From Dactylorhiza incarnata (lineage: Eukaryota; Streptophyta; Magnoliopsida; Asparagales; Orchidaceae): 64,000 nt of DNA. Location of the stretch: the NCBI GenBank assembly GCA_033032865.1, contig JAWHQI010000005.1:9076001-9140000 (forward strand). Reading direction: 5' to 3'. The position numbers were made by a program, and so were the translations under genes. The notes below the pieces were generated by a model. The model saw nothing but the letters and a program-made list of their open reading frames with translations. It was not told the origin of the DNA and ran no database searches. This document shows, piece after piece, positions 33,269 to 43,622 of this stretch. How positions within the stretch are numbered: position 1 is the first letter of the stretch; every line of letters begins with the position of its first letter.

Positions 33269-36200
33269 GACCCCTTGGATCCGTCTTTCTCATCCTCTCC
33301 CACTCCCAAATTCCAGAGCTCCGTGCCACATCATATAGAGGAAGGTTTATAGAGATACTCCCACAAATCCATGAAGGCTTAAGGAGATCCATGGAGAAGA
33401 TTTCAAAAAGCTTCATCATCGTGATGAAAGACCGCATCGACTACGATCATACTCTGGGGGCCTTCGTCTACTTCTTCAGATAGCCACATAGAGGGAGTTT
33501 TTCATATTGTTATTATCACTTTAATATTGTAATCGCGTCGAAATTCGCCTCATGTTGGCGACTAGGTCTGGGTAAGGCTTAGGGCAGAAATTCACCTCGT
33601 GTTGGCGACTAGGTCTAGGGTGTACATCTAGGGGGTGCTTGTGGCCATATCCGGGGAAGGGTTGGCTAGAGCGGCTTGAGGCCGCATCCGGGGAAAGATA
33701 GGCTAAAGCCACCGGTTCGTGGGGATACGAGTCGGGATAGAAAACAAAAAAGTCTTTTTACTATTCGTCTTCGATTTTTAGCGTTATAGAAATCTATTTT
33801 GTAATCGATTTTATTAATAGTAATCATGTCTCTCTTTGTGTAATAAAATTGATTTGTTATTCATTTCTCTAAATTGTTTATTATCCTCTCTTTCATTATA
33901 AATCAATTTAGATATTTATTCAAAATCACTATTTTAATCTCTTAACTTTTCAAATATTTCAAAATAACATAAAAGTTTTTAAAACCCTTATTCACCCCCC
34001 CCCCTCCCCTCTCTAAGGGCGCCTACCGATCCAACACTAAAGACTCACCACCTTTATGCACATACAATTATGATTATTATATATCTCTAAGTCATAGGCT
34101 CCTCGGGCTAACCTGCCCATTACAATAACCTTCCGAGTCACCGCCTCGCCGGACTAACGTGCCCATTACAATAACCACCCATAGCAATGGGATGTGAGTG
34201 AGTGTATTATTAAGTTAACCTTGCATAATAATGTATTCCTACATCTTTGGGTTAACCAAGGACTTCCCGAGGACTACCTTGTGAGGGGCTCGCTGCGGTA
34301 CTAGGAGCTAAGATGGCTGAACCCCAAGACTCCCTTTCCAAGGCACTCATTTTTATTGATGTCTACCCTTGACCAGACTATTATTAATTGTTACACTTAC
34401 TAACATTAAGTGTGTTTATCCTCACTCCAAGGGAATGACGACCTCTCATCGATCCCGAGCACATCCTTGCCCCTTTACCAACCGGACACACTCACTACTT
34501 GAACACCTATTGGTGACCTCAAACCTCCTCAACCAGACCAGGTACACCAACTACCTCCCATTTCCACTAGGTGGTCTAAAGTTACCTTAATTCTACAGTT
34601 TTACTATGCGTAGACCTAGTGAACTATATGAGGTGCATGAGAGGAGGTACTCTAAATATTCATTCAAATGACCCAAGATTATTATTGGAGGTGTGTTATG
34701 ATATTTTAAGACTATCTTAAGAAATTCATAATTTCCCTAATTTATTTGGCATTTATTATAATTTCTTCAAAATCAGGGAACCTATTACTTTGAACACCAA
34801 GTATGATTTTCTGATAAGATATGACCTTACTAAACTTTATACAACTATATATCATCAAAATAAAAGTCATATATGAAGTTCCTAAATTTCCAGAAAGGTT
34901 TTGACCTCCAACTAAAATATTGATTAATTTAACAAAATCAAGGTTTAACAAAGAAAATACCAAAAATACTCATTAAAAATTACAAGAAAATTTACAGGTG
35001 TCTATGGTGATTAGAAAAGTCCACTGCTTGAGTTCCATAATTTTCCAAATTCATTTGACCATATAAATACTTTATTTAAATAAACAAATCATATGGCACT
35101 TTGTGAAGGGAACCATATATAAATTCCTCCAAAAATTATACTAAAATTCACAGATCATAAACTTGCCCTAAATAGTCCTCTAACTAAGTTTCATGATTTT
35201 CCAGTGAATATCAGACCCTAAATTAAATTCCTTTATAAATAGGGTCAACAATGGACTTGTCAATGAAGCACCACATATATCAATCTATAATTCATGGAAA
35301 ATTATCAGAGAACAATATCAATATTAAAAGCTCACTGCCAAAGTTTCATGATCATTCAAAAGTATATAATCATGAAATTTCACATTAAAAGAAAGTGTCC
35401 TAATAGATTCTTACTTAATTCAGAGGGAATATTTATTCCTAAAAATCCTAACAAAATTACCTAGGGCATATTACCACCCTAGGGACAACTCTACCAATTT
35501 CTAAGTCAATCTGAGGACATATGGACCCATGCCCTTCAATAAGTTCAATTTGCTACCCTAAGGTTCACACTAGGGTTTAGGAGCAAATCAACCCCAAACT
35601 AGTTAAAATCCCTTGTGGGCGGTACTTTATGTGACATAAAGCCGGTGGTCAAAGTTTCACAACATTTGGAGGAGGGTTGACCCCTCAAATCTATCAAGTG
35701 CACTTTTAACCTAACTTCTCCTTGTTTGACTAAATTTAAAGTACTTAATTATCCTACCAAATCAATCTCAAATAAGATGAAATTTTTACCAGAGTCATGT
35801 CATGACCTTAAGGACCACCCACCAAAATTTTGGAGGATTTTGATGTCTCTAGACCATAAATTTAAATCATACATGATTTATTAAATTATTGCAAAAACTA
35901 TAGAAAAATATTCTCCAAAAATTCTCATTTTTGTATGTGTTGAGAGTATTGGTACAACTAGCCTATGCTTCAAATTTCATAGCCTTTGAATGTCTAGATT
36001 GATGGGGGCACTCAAATCAATCTATGGTCAACCCTATGTATAGGATGCACCATTTTGAGTGATGTGGTCAGACCACTGACCCAATGGGGGTGAAATTAAT
36101 TTTAAAATAAACTAGACTTCAAGGGCTACAACTTTGGTGTTGACCACTTTTCCAGGTGAGAGCTCTAAGTATTTTTAATAAATAAAAATATTAACTGCAT

Positions 36201-37079
36201 AAAGTGTGACAAAACATATAAATCATATCATTTGGTATATGCATAACAGATCGCGCTCGATCGGATGACGCCTGCTCATCATCCCCAATGAGCCGATGCC
36301 TCTGGTGAGCCCGTCCTGTAGCCGCTTCCCGTGGCTTTTCCCGGCCACTTGTACCCCTCCCGGTCGGCCAATGCCACCACCACCTCCATTGAGGTGGTGG
36401 CCGGCGATAGAAGGTGATAGGGCGGCCGGAGGTGGCCGGAATAGAGTTTTAGATGTGGGGAAAAGGCTTGAAAAACCAAGAACCCGACACACCTGATCTA
36501 GGGTCAATTGGCCCCAAACCTTGCGGCCAACAGATGTAGATCTATCCACGGAACGAGAGGAGGAGGGAAGGACTTGAGTGGTGGTGTTTTGCCTCTCCGA
36601 TCGTCGACTCGCCATTGCCGGCCGTGGAGCTTTCTTGGTCATGCTTATCTCTGTCACAGAGGCTCGGGTTCTTCAGGGGGATAGTGGAAAACAACTCCTC
36701 TGAGTCCAGTGAGGGTTTTAAGAGGGCTAATTGGGGGAAAGGAAGGGACATGTCATTAATTGTCATGAAGGCCATTAATGGCCAATTTCGGCCAAACTGA
36801 AATCTCCTCAAATCCCCCTCTATGTGGACGGGAATGACCATTAAACTCCTCCAATTGATTGGGGGGAATGAATGAAGACATTTGAGGAGGAATGGGTGGC
36901 TATTGGTCTCCCTAAACCATGAATGTCATTTTCCCTCTCTCTTTCTCTCTCCACAAAATTGGGGAAATTGCATTTTCTCTCTCCTAATCAGCAATTCCAG
37001 AAAATAGATGGTTCTTTGTGTAATTCTCAGCCTCCTAGACTAGTGTTCCACCTCAATTGGGCCTAGCCCAAGTGGATTG

Positions 37080-37560
37080 GGCTTGATTATGCCAAATTAG
37101 GGTAATTTGACCTAAACTAGGGTTGAGTTGACTTTGGTCAATTTGACCATTTAGGTTGACCCTAATGGGTGGTTAGTGGCCCATTGGCCTCTCTTAAGGG
37201 TTTGGATGGTCTAGGTAGGGTCAATTTGGCAAGGTGGAGGCCAATTGACTCTCAATAGGCCACTTTGACCAAATTAAGGCTAGAGTTGACTTGGGTCAAA
37301 TTGGCCAAACTAGTGGCCCCATGGTGGGGCTTTTAGGTCCATTGGTACCCAATAACATTATTAGGTTAGGGGAACGTCAATTTGGCAAGGTGGAGGCTTA
37401 TTGACCCTAATTAGGCTACTTTGACCCCCTTTAGGGTTAGGGTTGACTTTGGTCAACTTGACCACTTTGGTTGACCCCATTGGGTCCTTGGTGCTCTAAG
37501 GGCCCCCCTAAAGGGTTAGGTATGCTATGGTGGGGGCAAGGGGTCAAGGTGAGGCCTTAA
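37080..37560. promoter_or_regulatory. W-box-rich U3 segment of element C
   Basis: TTGAC or GTCAA cores recur more than a dozen times in 480 bp, often as close pairs such as TTGACTTTGGTCAA. TTGAC(C/T) is the known WRKY-factor binding core, so stress-linked transcription is possible; this is inference. Confidence 0.5.
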
Positions 37561-37658
37561 AGTCCAACCCTAGGCCTGGTCATTGGAAAGTATTATCTGC
37601 ACACCATGGTGATCTTCCCCTTCAGCCTAAGCTCTTATGATCTCTTTGTGCTTCCTAG

Positions 37659-37689
37659 GGTTTTGTCATGACCTAGTCATGACAAAACC
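37659..37689. promoter_or_regulatory. LTR-terminal dyad, element C
   Basis: A perfect inverted repeat of 14-bp arms (GGTTTTGTCATGAC and complement) around CTA, 34 bp from the LTR end. It is the longest version of the dyad shared with LARD and element A. Confidence 0.8.
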
Positions 37690-37723
37690 ATCCTAGGGGT
37701 CTAGTTGTTTGAGGGATGTTACA

Positions 37724-38225
37724 AATGCCAATACATAAAAATAAAAATTTCGTCCCCGAAATTCAGATTAGGCCTGCGGGGTTTCTACCGCAAGTGATTG
37801 AATGTAACATCCCTCAAGAAATGAATTATACCTGACGCAAAGAGTTTTGGATACTTCTGCTGCATCAGGTCCAGTGGCTCCCAGGTGTGCTCCTCGTGTC
37901 CATGATTTCTCCACAGGACCTTGACCACCGGGACCATCTTGCACCGTAAGACTCGTATCTCTGTGTCATCTATCCGGATCGGCTCCAGGTGAATCGATCG
38001 ATCAGTAGCTAGTGGCCCATCTGTAGTTGATATCTGCTGCACCAGCCTTAGTAGAGCTCTCCTAAGGGAGGAGACGTGGGAGACGTCATGCAATCCCGCT
38101 AACTCCGATGGCAGCTCCAGTCTGTAAGCCAGTGGGCTGATTTACTCCAGGATCCTGTAAGGCCCCATATACCTAGGACTGAGCTTCCTCCACCCACGTA
38201 GCCATGAGACTCCATGCATCGGACA
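37724..38225 (-). pseudogene. Element C integrase C-terminus and chromodomain
   Basis: Minus-strand frame 38093-37785 carries the end of a chromovirus integrase (LHDVSHVSSLRR type), then a chromodomain-like segment (RVLRCKMVPVVKVLWRNHG, EEHTWE, KYPKLF) thought to direct insertion into chosen chromatin. The upstream part (38225-38094) holds the GPY/F region in a shifted frame. Below the stop comes the PPT region with TTTCGGGGACGAAATT on the minus strand. The frame is cut at 38225 by the solo LTR and resumes at 43623-43627. Confidence 0.8.
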
Positions 38226-41100
38226 TGTAAGACCCTATTTTTTTTTCTTTTGAAAACCCGGGTCTTATGCCCAGAACCGCCGCTTTGCGGTGATACCTTC
38301 ACTTGGGAAGGTCGCCACTACAAAACGTCGATCTTGTCGGCCATATCGATCACCGCAGAAGAAAAGTTACATATTTGTTAACCTAGAAAATCAAGTCCAC
38401 ATCATATGCATATAATAACTGAATAAAGAGGTCCACATAGAGTAGTTGAATAAAGGATAACAGTAATTAAAGGGCTCCTACCTGATACATCAATTCCTCA
38501 CTACAATTTCACTCGCGGAAGCATATCTAATAGAACACTCACAGATCCTGTCATCGGTGCTTCCGTACTAGACTGCCCCCTCCATCTACACCGACCTCTG
38601 GTGCTGCTGCATCTCCTTGGTCCCCTAAAATGATATGGTCCACCGACTGTTAGTGAAAAAGACTAAGCCTCATCCCCCCCCCCCCATCCATCCCCAAGTG
38701 GCTCCTAGGCACCGTGCCGGAAGGATGAAGTGGAGGACATCAAGGGGTATAATCAAAAGCAGGTGATAATGAGTCTAACTACGGGAGGGTCTATCGCTAA
38801 GTAATATATATTATAATGAGTAAAGCAGTAGGAGGTAGAACAATAACAAGTAAGCAGTAGTAATAAGTAAAACAATAGTAAAGAAAGGCAATAAGGGAAA
38901 TAGTAATAAGAACAAGTAACCTTAATTTATAGGAATGCCCACACAAACCTATAGACCAAGGGGTCGTTTAGTAGGGCATATCGTATATAAAGTCCCATAA
39001 CAAATTTATATGATAGGGGTAGGGGTTGAAATGCAATGTTTATGCTATGTCATGCAAGGTATGCAGTTTAATGTTATGTTCATACAAGTGCAACTCACAC
39101 ATTTTGACTCTATGCACACAGACCTTTAGTTCCCCCTTTTGGAGCTAGCAAAACTCCCAGGATACTTCCGTGGTGGCAACTAGAAGCAGTGGGTTGGGCC
39201 TCGCCCACCTCTAGGTTGGTATCCGCACTACCTAACCTAGACCTATCGTACGCCTCAACGCTAAGAACACAACAGCGGAGCTCCTGCGTACTCTTGCTGG
39301 CCAGTCCACCAAACTTTTCTTGGTAAAGTGTTATCCACACTTACCGAGCCAAAGTATCAATGTCGGCACGACGACCGTCAATACTAAAGACCCACCACCT
39401 TATGCACATACATTTATGAGTCCTACTTATATCCCGAGCCATAGACTCCCGGACTAACTCGTCTGTCACAATAACCTTCCGAGCCACCGGCTCACCGGAC
39501 TAACCCGTTTGTGCCATCATCCACCGATCCTACCGCTCGTGATTCTAATCCAACTATCTTGGAGTGTGGGTGTGTGTATTATTATGTTAATCTTGAACCT
39601 CAACTTATTCCTATAATTTAGGGTTAATCTTGGACTTCCCGAGGTCTACCCTGTGAGGGGCTCGCAACGGTACTATGAGCTATGAAGGGATGACACCCCA
39701 AAACTCCCTTTCACAAGACACTTAATATTGTTGGTACCTACCCATAGGAATATCCCTCTTATCATTACACTTGGATTAACCCTAATCATTTTATGGCATG
39801 CTAAGGGAAAGATGATCTTTCGTCAATCCCGAACGCAACCTTAACTCTTAACTTATCGGGTACACTCAACATATAGACTCCTAATGGTGACCCCACATCT
39901 TCTCAACCAGGTTAGGTACATCATCCATCCTCCATTCCCATCTAATGATCATCAGTTAAGCTAACTCTACAGTTTCTACTATACGCAGACCACTATGAAC
40001 TACATGAGTTGTAAGAGAGGAGGTACTCCATATATTCATCCATATAATCCAAGATTATTACTGGAAGTCTATCTTGATGTTATAAGACTAAATCCAGAGA
40101 ATCATATTTTTCCTTATTTAATTGGCATTTATTATAATTTCTCCAACATTGGCCAAGTATAAATTTGAACATGAAGTATAGGATCTTCTTATGATATGGC
40201 CTCCCCAAAATTATGAAAAATCTATGATATCAAAATAACTATAAATACAGAATATCACAATTTTACAGTACAGTTTTGACCTCTAATTAAAATATTAAAT
40301 AATTTTCCAATATTGTGAGTTAAATAAGGAACCACCAAAACTATTTGTCCAAAAATTATGGGAAAAATACCAGGCCTTTATATTGATCAGGAAAGTCTAC
40401 TGACTAAATTTCATAATTTAACAAAATTAATTAGTCATATAAATAAATATTCCAAGTAAACTCATACTAGGGAAAATTGTGAAGTAACCTACTGATAAAC
40501 AATTCCAAAAATTATACAAACATTCACAGAGCTCTCTAATGCTTTAAAATGTCCTACCACCAAGTTTCATAATTTTCCAGAGGATATTTGGCTCTCGTAT
40601 ATTTAACATATTCCTAAGGCAAAGTAAATGACTTGTGAATGAAGTGCTAATTAAATAAATTCAATAATTACACAAAAATTACCAGAGGACTATATCATGA
40701 TTTTATGTAATATACCAAACTTTCATCAACATCCAAGATAATTTGAGCATGTAAATTCCTTTTATAAGAAGGTTTCCCAAAAAGGTTATAACCTAAATCA
40801 GAGGGGATAAGTGTTCTTAAAATTCTCATAAAATTTCCTAGGGCATATTTACACCCTATAAGCATATCTACCAAGTTTCATGACCATTCAAGGACATATG
40901 CCCTTATGTCTTTCACAAGACTTAAAGTGCAACCATAAGGTTAGAACTAGGGTCCTAGGGCATGTCCACCCCAAATTACTAATGGGGGTGTCTTATGTGA
41001 TCCTAAACCAGTGGCCCAAGTTTCACATCACTTTGATGAGATTTGACTACCTAATTCCATCATGTGCATTTTTGACCTAGTTTGACCAAACTTGGGTTAA

Positions 41101-41991
41101 CTAATTACTAGGCCTGCAAGCGGGTCGGTTCGGTTCGGTTTTATGCAAAACCAAAATCGAACCGAATAGCCTCGGTTTTTACTTACCCAAAACCGAAACT
41201 GAACCGAAACCAATCGGTTCGGTTCGGTTTTTTACCTATCGGTTCGGTTTATTCATCATAAGCGGTTATACATCAAACATATGCTGATGCTAAGGTACAA
41301 AACAAAAATAGCATAACTAATGGCCACTATAAATCGTGCTACTTTTTGAAACTTCTAAAGATAGCGATTTCACTACACCCAATGACAATTAAACTCGGAA
41401 TCAACTATAGTTCATAGCTAAAATATTACAGAAATTAAACTTATAATATTTTAAGAATCTAAAGCAATTTATCTTTTAATAATGTAGAATTTCTCCATTC
41501 ATAAACTCGGAATCAGCTATAGTTATTAGTTGCACAACTTTAGATGATAATCTCAACAAAATGATGCTTCATAAAGCATCAACATGGTAGATAAAAACTA
41601 TTTTAGTTATAGAAATTCATAATCCCAAAAAAACTCAATGCTCAAAATTTAAAACAATAACAAAAGTCAACGCTCAAAATTTAAAACAATAACAAAAGTC
41701 AAATGAATAACGAAATGCATAAAACCGAATGTAATGCCGCTCGCTAAAAGCCACGTGAATTTCACGCGAACAACCCACATAAATTAATGCTGCTCCCTTG
41801 GTTCGGTTCGGTTCGGTTCAATCGGTTTTCCCATAGGGAAAACTGAACCGAACTGAATGGGGGTCGGTTTTTGAACCTTGAAAACCGAAACCGAACCGAA
41901 CCTATCGCTTCGGTCTGAAATTCGGTTCGGTTTGGTCGGTTCGGCCAGGTTCGGTCGATTTCGGTTTTTGACGCACACCCCTGCTAATTAC
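41101..41991. mobile_element. Non-autonomous hAT-type transposon (875 bp) with 8-bp TSD
   Basis: The element at 41109-41983 is flanked by CTAATTAC on both sides (41101-41108 and 41984-41991). The empty site is visible in element A (51145 and 60615, GGTCAACTAATTAG). Ends TAGGCCTGCAAGCGGG and (reverse) CAGGGGTGTGCG give weak terminal inverted repeats of hAT type. Both subterminal regions are packed with CGGTT/AACCG repeats in both directions. The centre is AT-rich and has no transposase frame. Confidence 0.85.
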
Positions 41992-42960
41992 CTAACCAAT
42001 TCAGTCCCAATCTGAATGAAATTTTTACGAGTGTCATATCATGACCCTAAGGACTTCCCCCCTAAATTTGGAGGGGATTGGATGTCATTAGACCCTAAAA
42101 TTAATTAATATATGATTTATTAAATTTTTACAAAAACCTTAGAAAAATGTTCTCCAAAAATTCCCATTTTTGGATATGTTAAGGGTGCAGGTATAAACAG
42201 CGTATGTTTCATATTTCAAGCCAATATCACTATTCCATCAAAAGTTATTTAAGAAATAGTGGCGGTCCCACCCTAAGGACCAGCCCCACCAAAATGGCTC
42301 TACAGGGAGCTACATTATTCCTTTTGGGCTGAAACAAATTTTAAATTAAAGTATACACCAAGGGCTACAAATTTGGTGTTGGCCACTTTTTCATCAGATG
42401 GAAGTAAGTATTTTCTATAATTATTTCTAACTACTGCCAGTAAAGGGACAGAAATAGGAATATCAAATATATCACTACATAACTTGCACAGATCTTAAAG
42501 CACAAACGAAGGACATCCCTTCATCTTCTCCAATCAGCCAACGACCACAGTTGGCCCATCCTGTAACAACTTGGGAGATGATTTTCCAGCCACCTGGATG
42601 CTATCTCGGTCGGCCAATGCCTCCACCACCTCCGTTGAGATGGCGACCAGCAATGTACGGTGGTTGGCCGACCGAAGGCGGACGGAATCAGAAATTTAAA
42701 CGAGGGAAGAAAGCTTTATCACAAGCTTCCGGCCATGCGGATTCAAGACCAATTTGCCCCAAATCTAGTGGCCAAAATGATAAGATCTACCCACTAAGAA
42801 ATAGATAAGAGGGGATGACCTGAATTACGGCTTGTAGTCGTGTCGATCGCCGGTCCGCCATGGTTGGTCGAGCTCTCTTGGGTGCCATGCCGGTAGGTGC
42901 CTAGGTATGAGAACTCTTCTAGAAAATAGGAGGAAACTCATTCCCTCCACCCCTTGAGAC

Positions 42961-42970
42961 CTTTTATAGA
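42961..42970 (-). promoter_or_regulatory. Putative TATA box of solo LTR B
   Basis: The minus strand reads TCTATAAAAG, matched at 52124-52133 and 61601-61610 in element A. It sits ~650 bp from the LTR 5' end, implying a leader of more than 3 kb within the LTR. Confidence 0.65.
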
Positions 42971-43194
42971 GCCAAATCCTGGTGGGGGCATATGAAGCTT
43001 GGGATTCCTACATTAACACCATTCATGGTGAAAAATTCGGCCATCTCCAAAGGTCACTCATTTCACCCTCCTTAAAGGTTGGAAAAACTCTTAATATTAT
43101 TCTAATTGATAGGGGGAATGAACCCCCATCAATTGGGAGGACTTTTGGACTCCCTTGGCCATGAATTTGGCCAGCAAAATGAGTCCCAACCATC

Positions 43195-43430
43195 TCTCGT
43201 CGATTTAGCTACTGCCGGCGCTAGTGTTAGCGCTAGCGTTATCCCCCCGGCGGTGTAACGCTTGCCGGTTTGGCAACCATCAGGCGCTACCGCTACCGCC
43301 AACACATGCGCTAGCACTAGCGCCTGCGCTAGCGTTTCGACGGTATTTGGTTTGTCTCAGCGGTTCACCTAAACCACCACTACCGCCAGCGCTAGCCACT
43401 AGTGTCGGTGTTAGCGTCGTATTCAATATA
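43195..43430. promoter_or_regulatory. GCTAGCGC/CTACCGCC motif cluster in Tekay U3 (LTR B)
   Basis: Dense repeats of GCTAGCGC, CTACCGCC and GCGCTAGC, 240-460 bp upstream of the TATA box. Conserved in both LTRs of element A and close in sequence to the copia U3 cluster. Confidence 0.75.
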
Positions 43431-43622
43431 CCCCCTTTCTTTTTACGGTTGGGTAATTGAGGTACTACGAGGGAACCCCTTTATTGGGTTAGACATGTCA
43501 TGGTGGGGTCATAGGTCACGGCGATGCCCTAAGGCCAACCTTAGGCTTGGTAACTAGAAATCACTATCCGCAGACCATGGCAATTTTCGCCATAGGGGTC
43601 TAGTCGTTTGGGGGATGTTACA

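Larger units (their letters stand above)
32870..34036 (+). repeat. Ty1/copia-like 3' LTR, 1167 bp
   Basis: Bounded by TGTTGGA and TCCAACA. The end block (ACCCTTATTCACCCC...CTAAGGGCGCC) is characteristic of SIRE/Maximus-type copia LTRs; no coding sequence is present to confirm this. A TATA box is at 33260-33268, preceded by a GCGCTAGC/GGCGGTAGC motif cluster. The following bases CTAAA (34037-34041) are the predicted TSD. The flank resumes in Tekay LTR sequence matching ~49404. Confidence 0.75.
34037..37723 (-). repeat. 3' LTR of Tekay-like element C (right part)
   Basis: Aligns with the LTRs of element A from about 49404 onward and ends GGATGTTACA at 37723. The first ~1.1 kb of the LTR is missing, displaced to the left by the copia insertion. 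It includes the terminal dyad at 37659-37689 and a TTGAC-rich segment at 37080-37560. No genes; frames here are short. Confidence 0.8.
38226..43622 (-). repeat. Solo LTR B of the Tekay-like family (with hAT insertion)
   Basis: Begins TGTAAGACCC at 38226 and ends GGATGTTACA at 43622, flanked by GGACA (38221-38225) and TGACA (43623-43627), a TSD with one change. It splits the integrase of C between the bases matching 53366 and 53373. Without the hAT element it is ~4.5 kb, like the LTRs of A. A ~85-bp deletion near 43590 removed the terminal dyad. It arose by LTR-LTR recombination of an inserted copy. Confidence 0.9.

Noticed and set aside
36223..36841. Overlapping frames of 66-144 codons in the LTR of element C
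   Set aside because: Located in U3/leader sequence; the matching parts of the LTRs of A and B do not preserve the frames.
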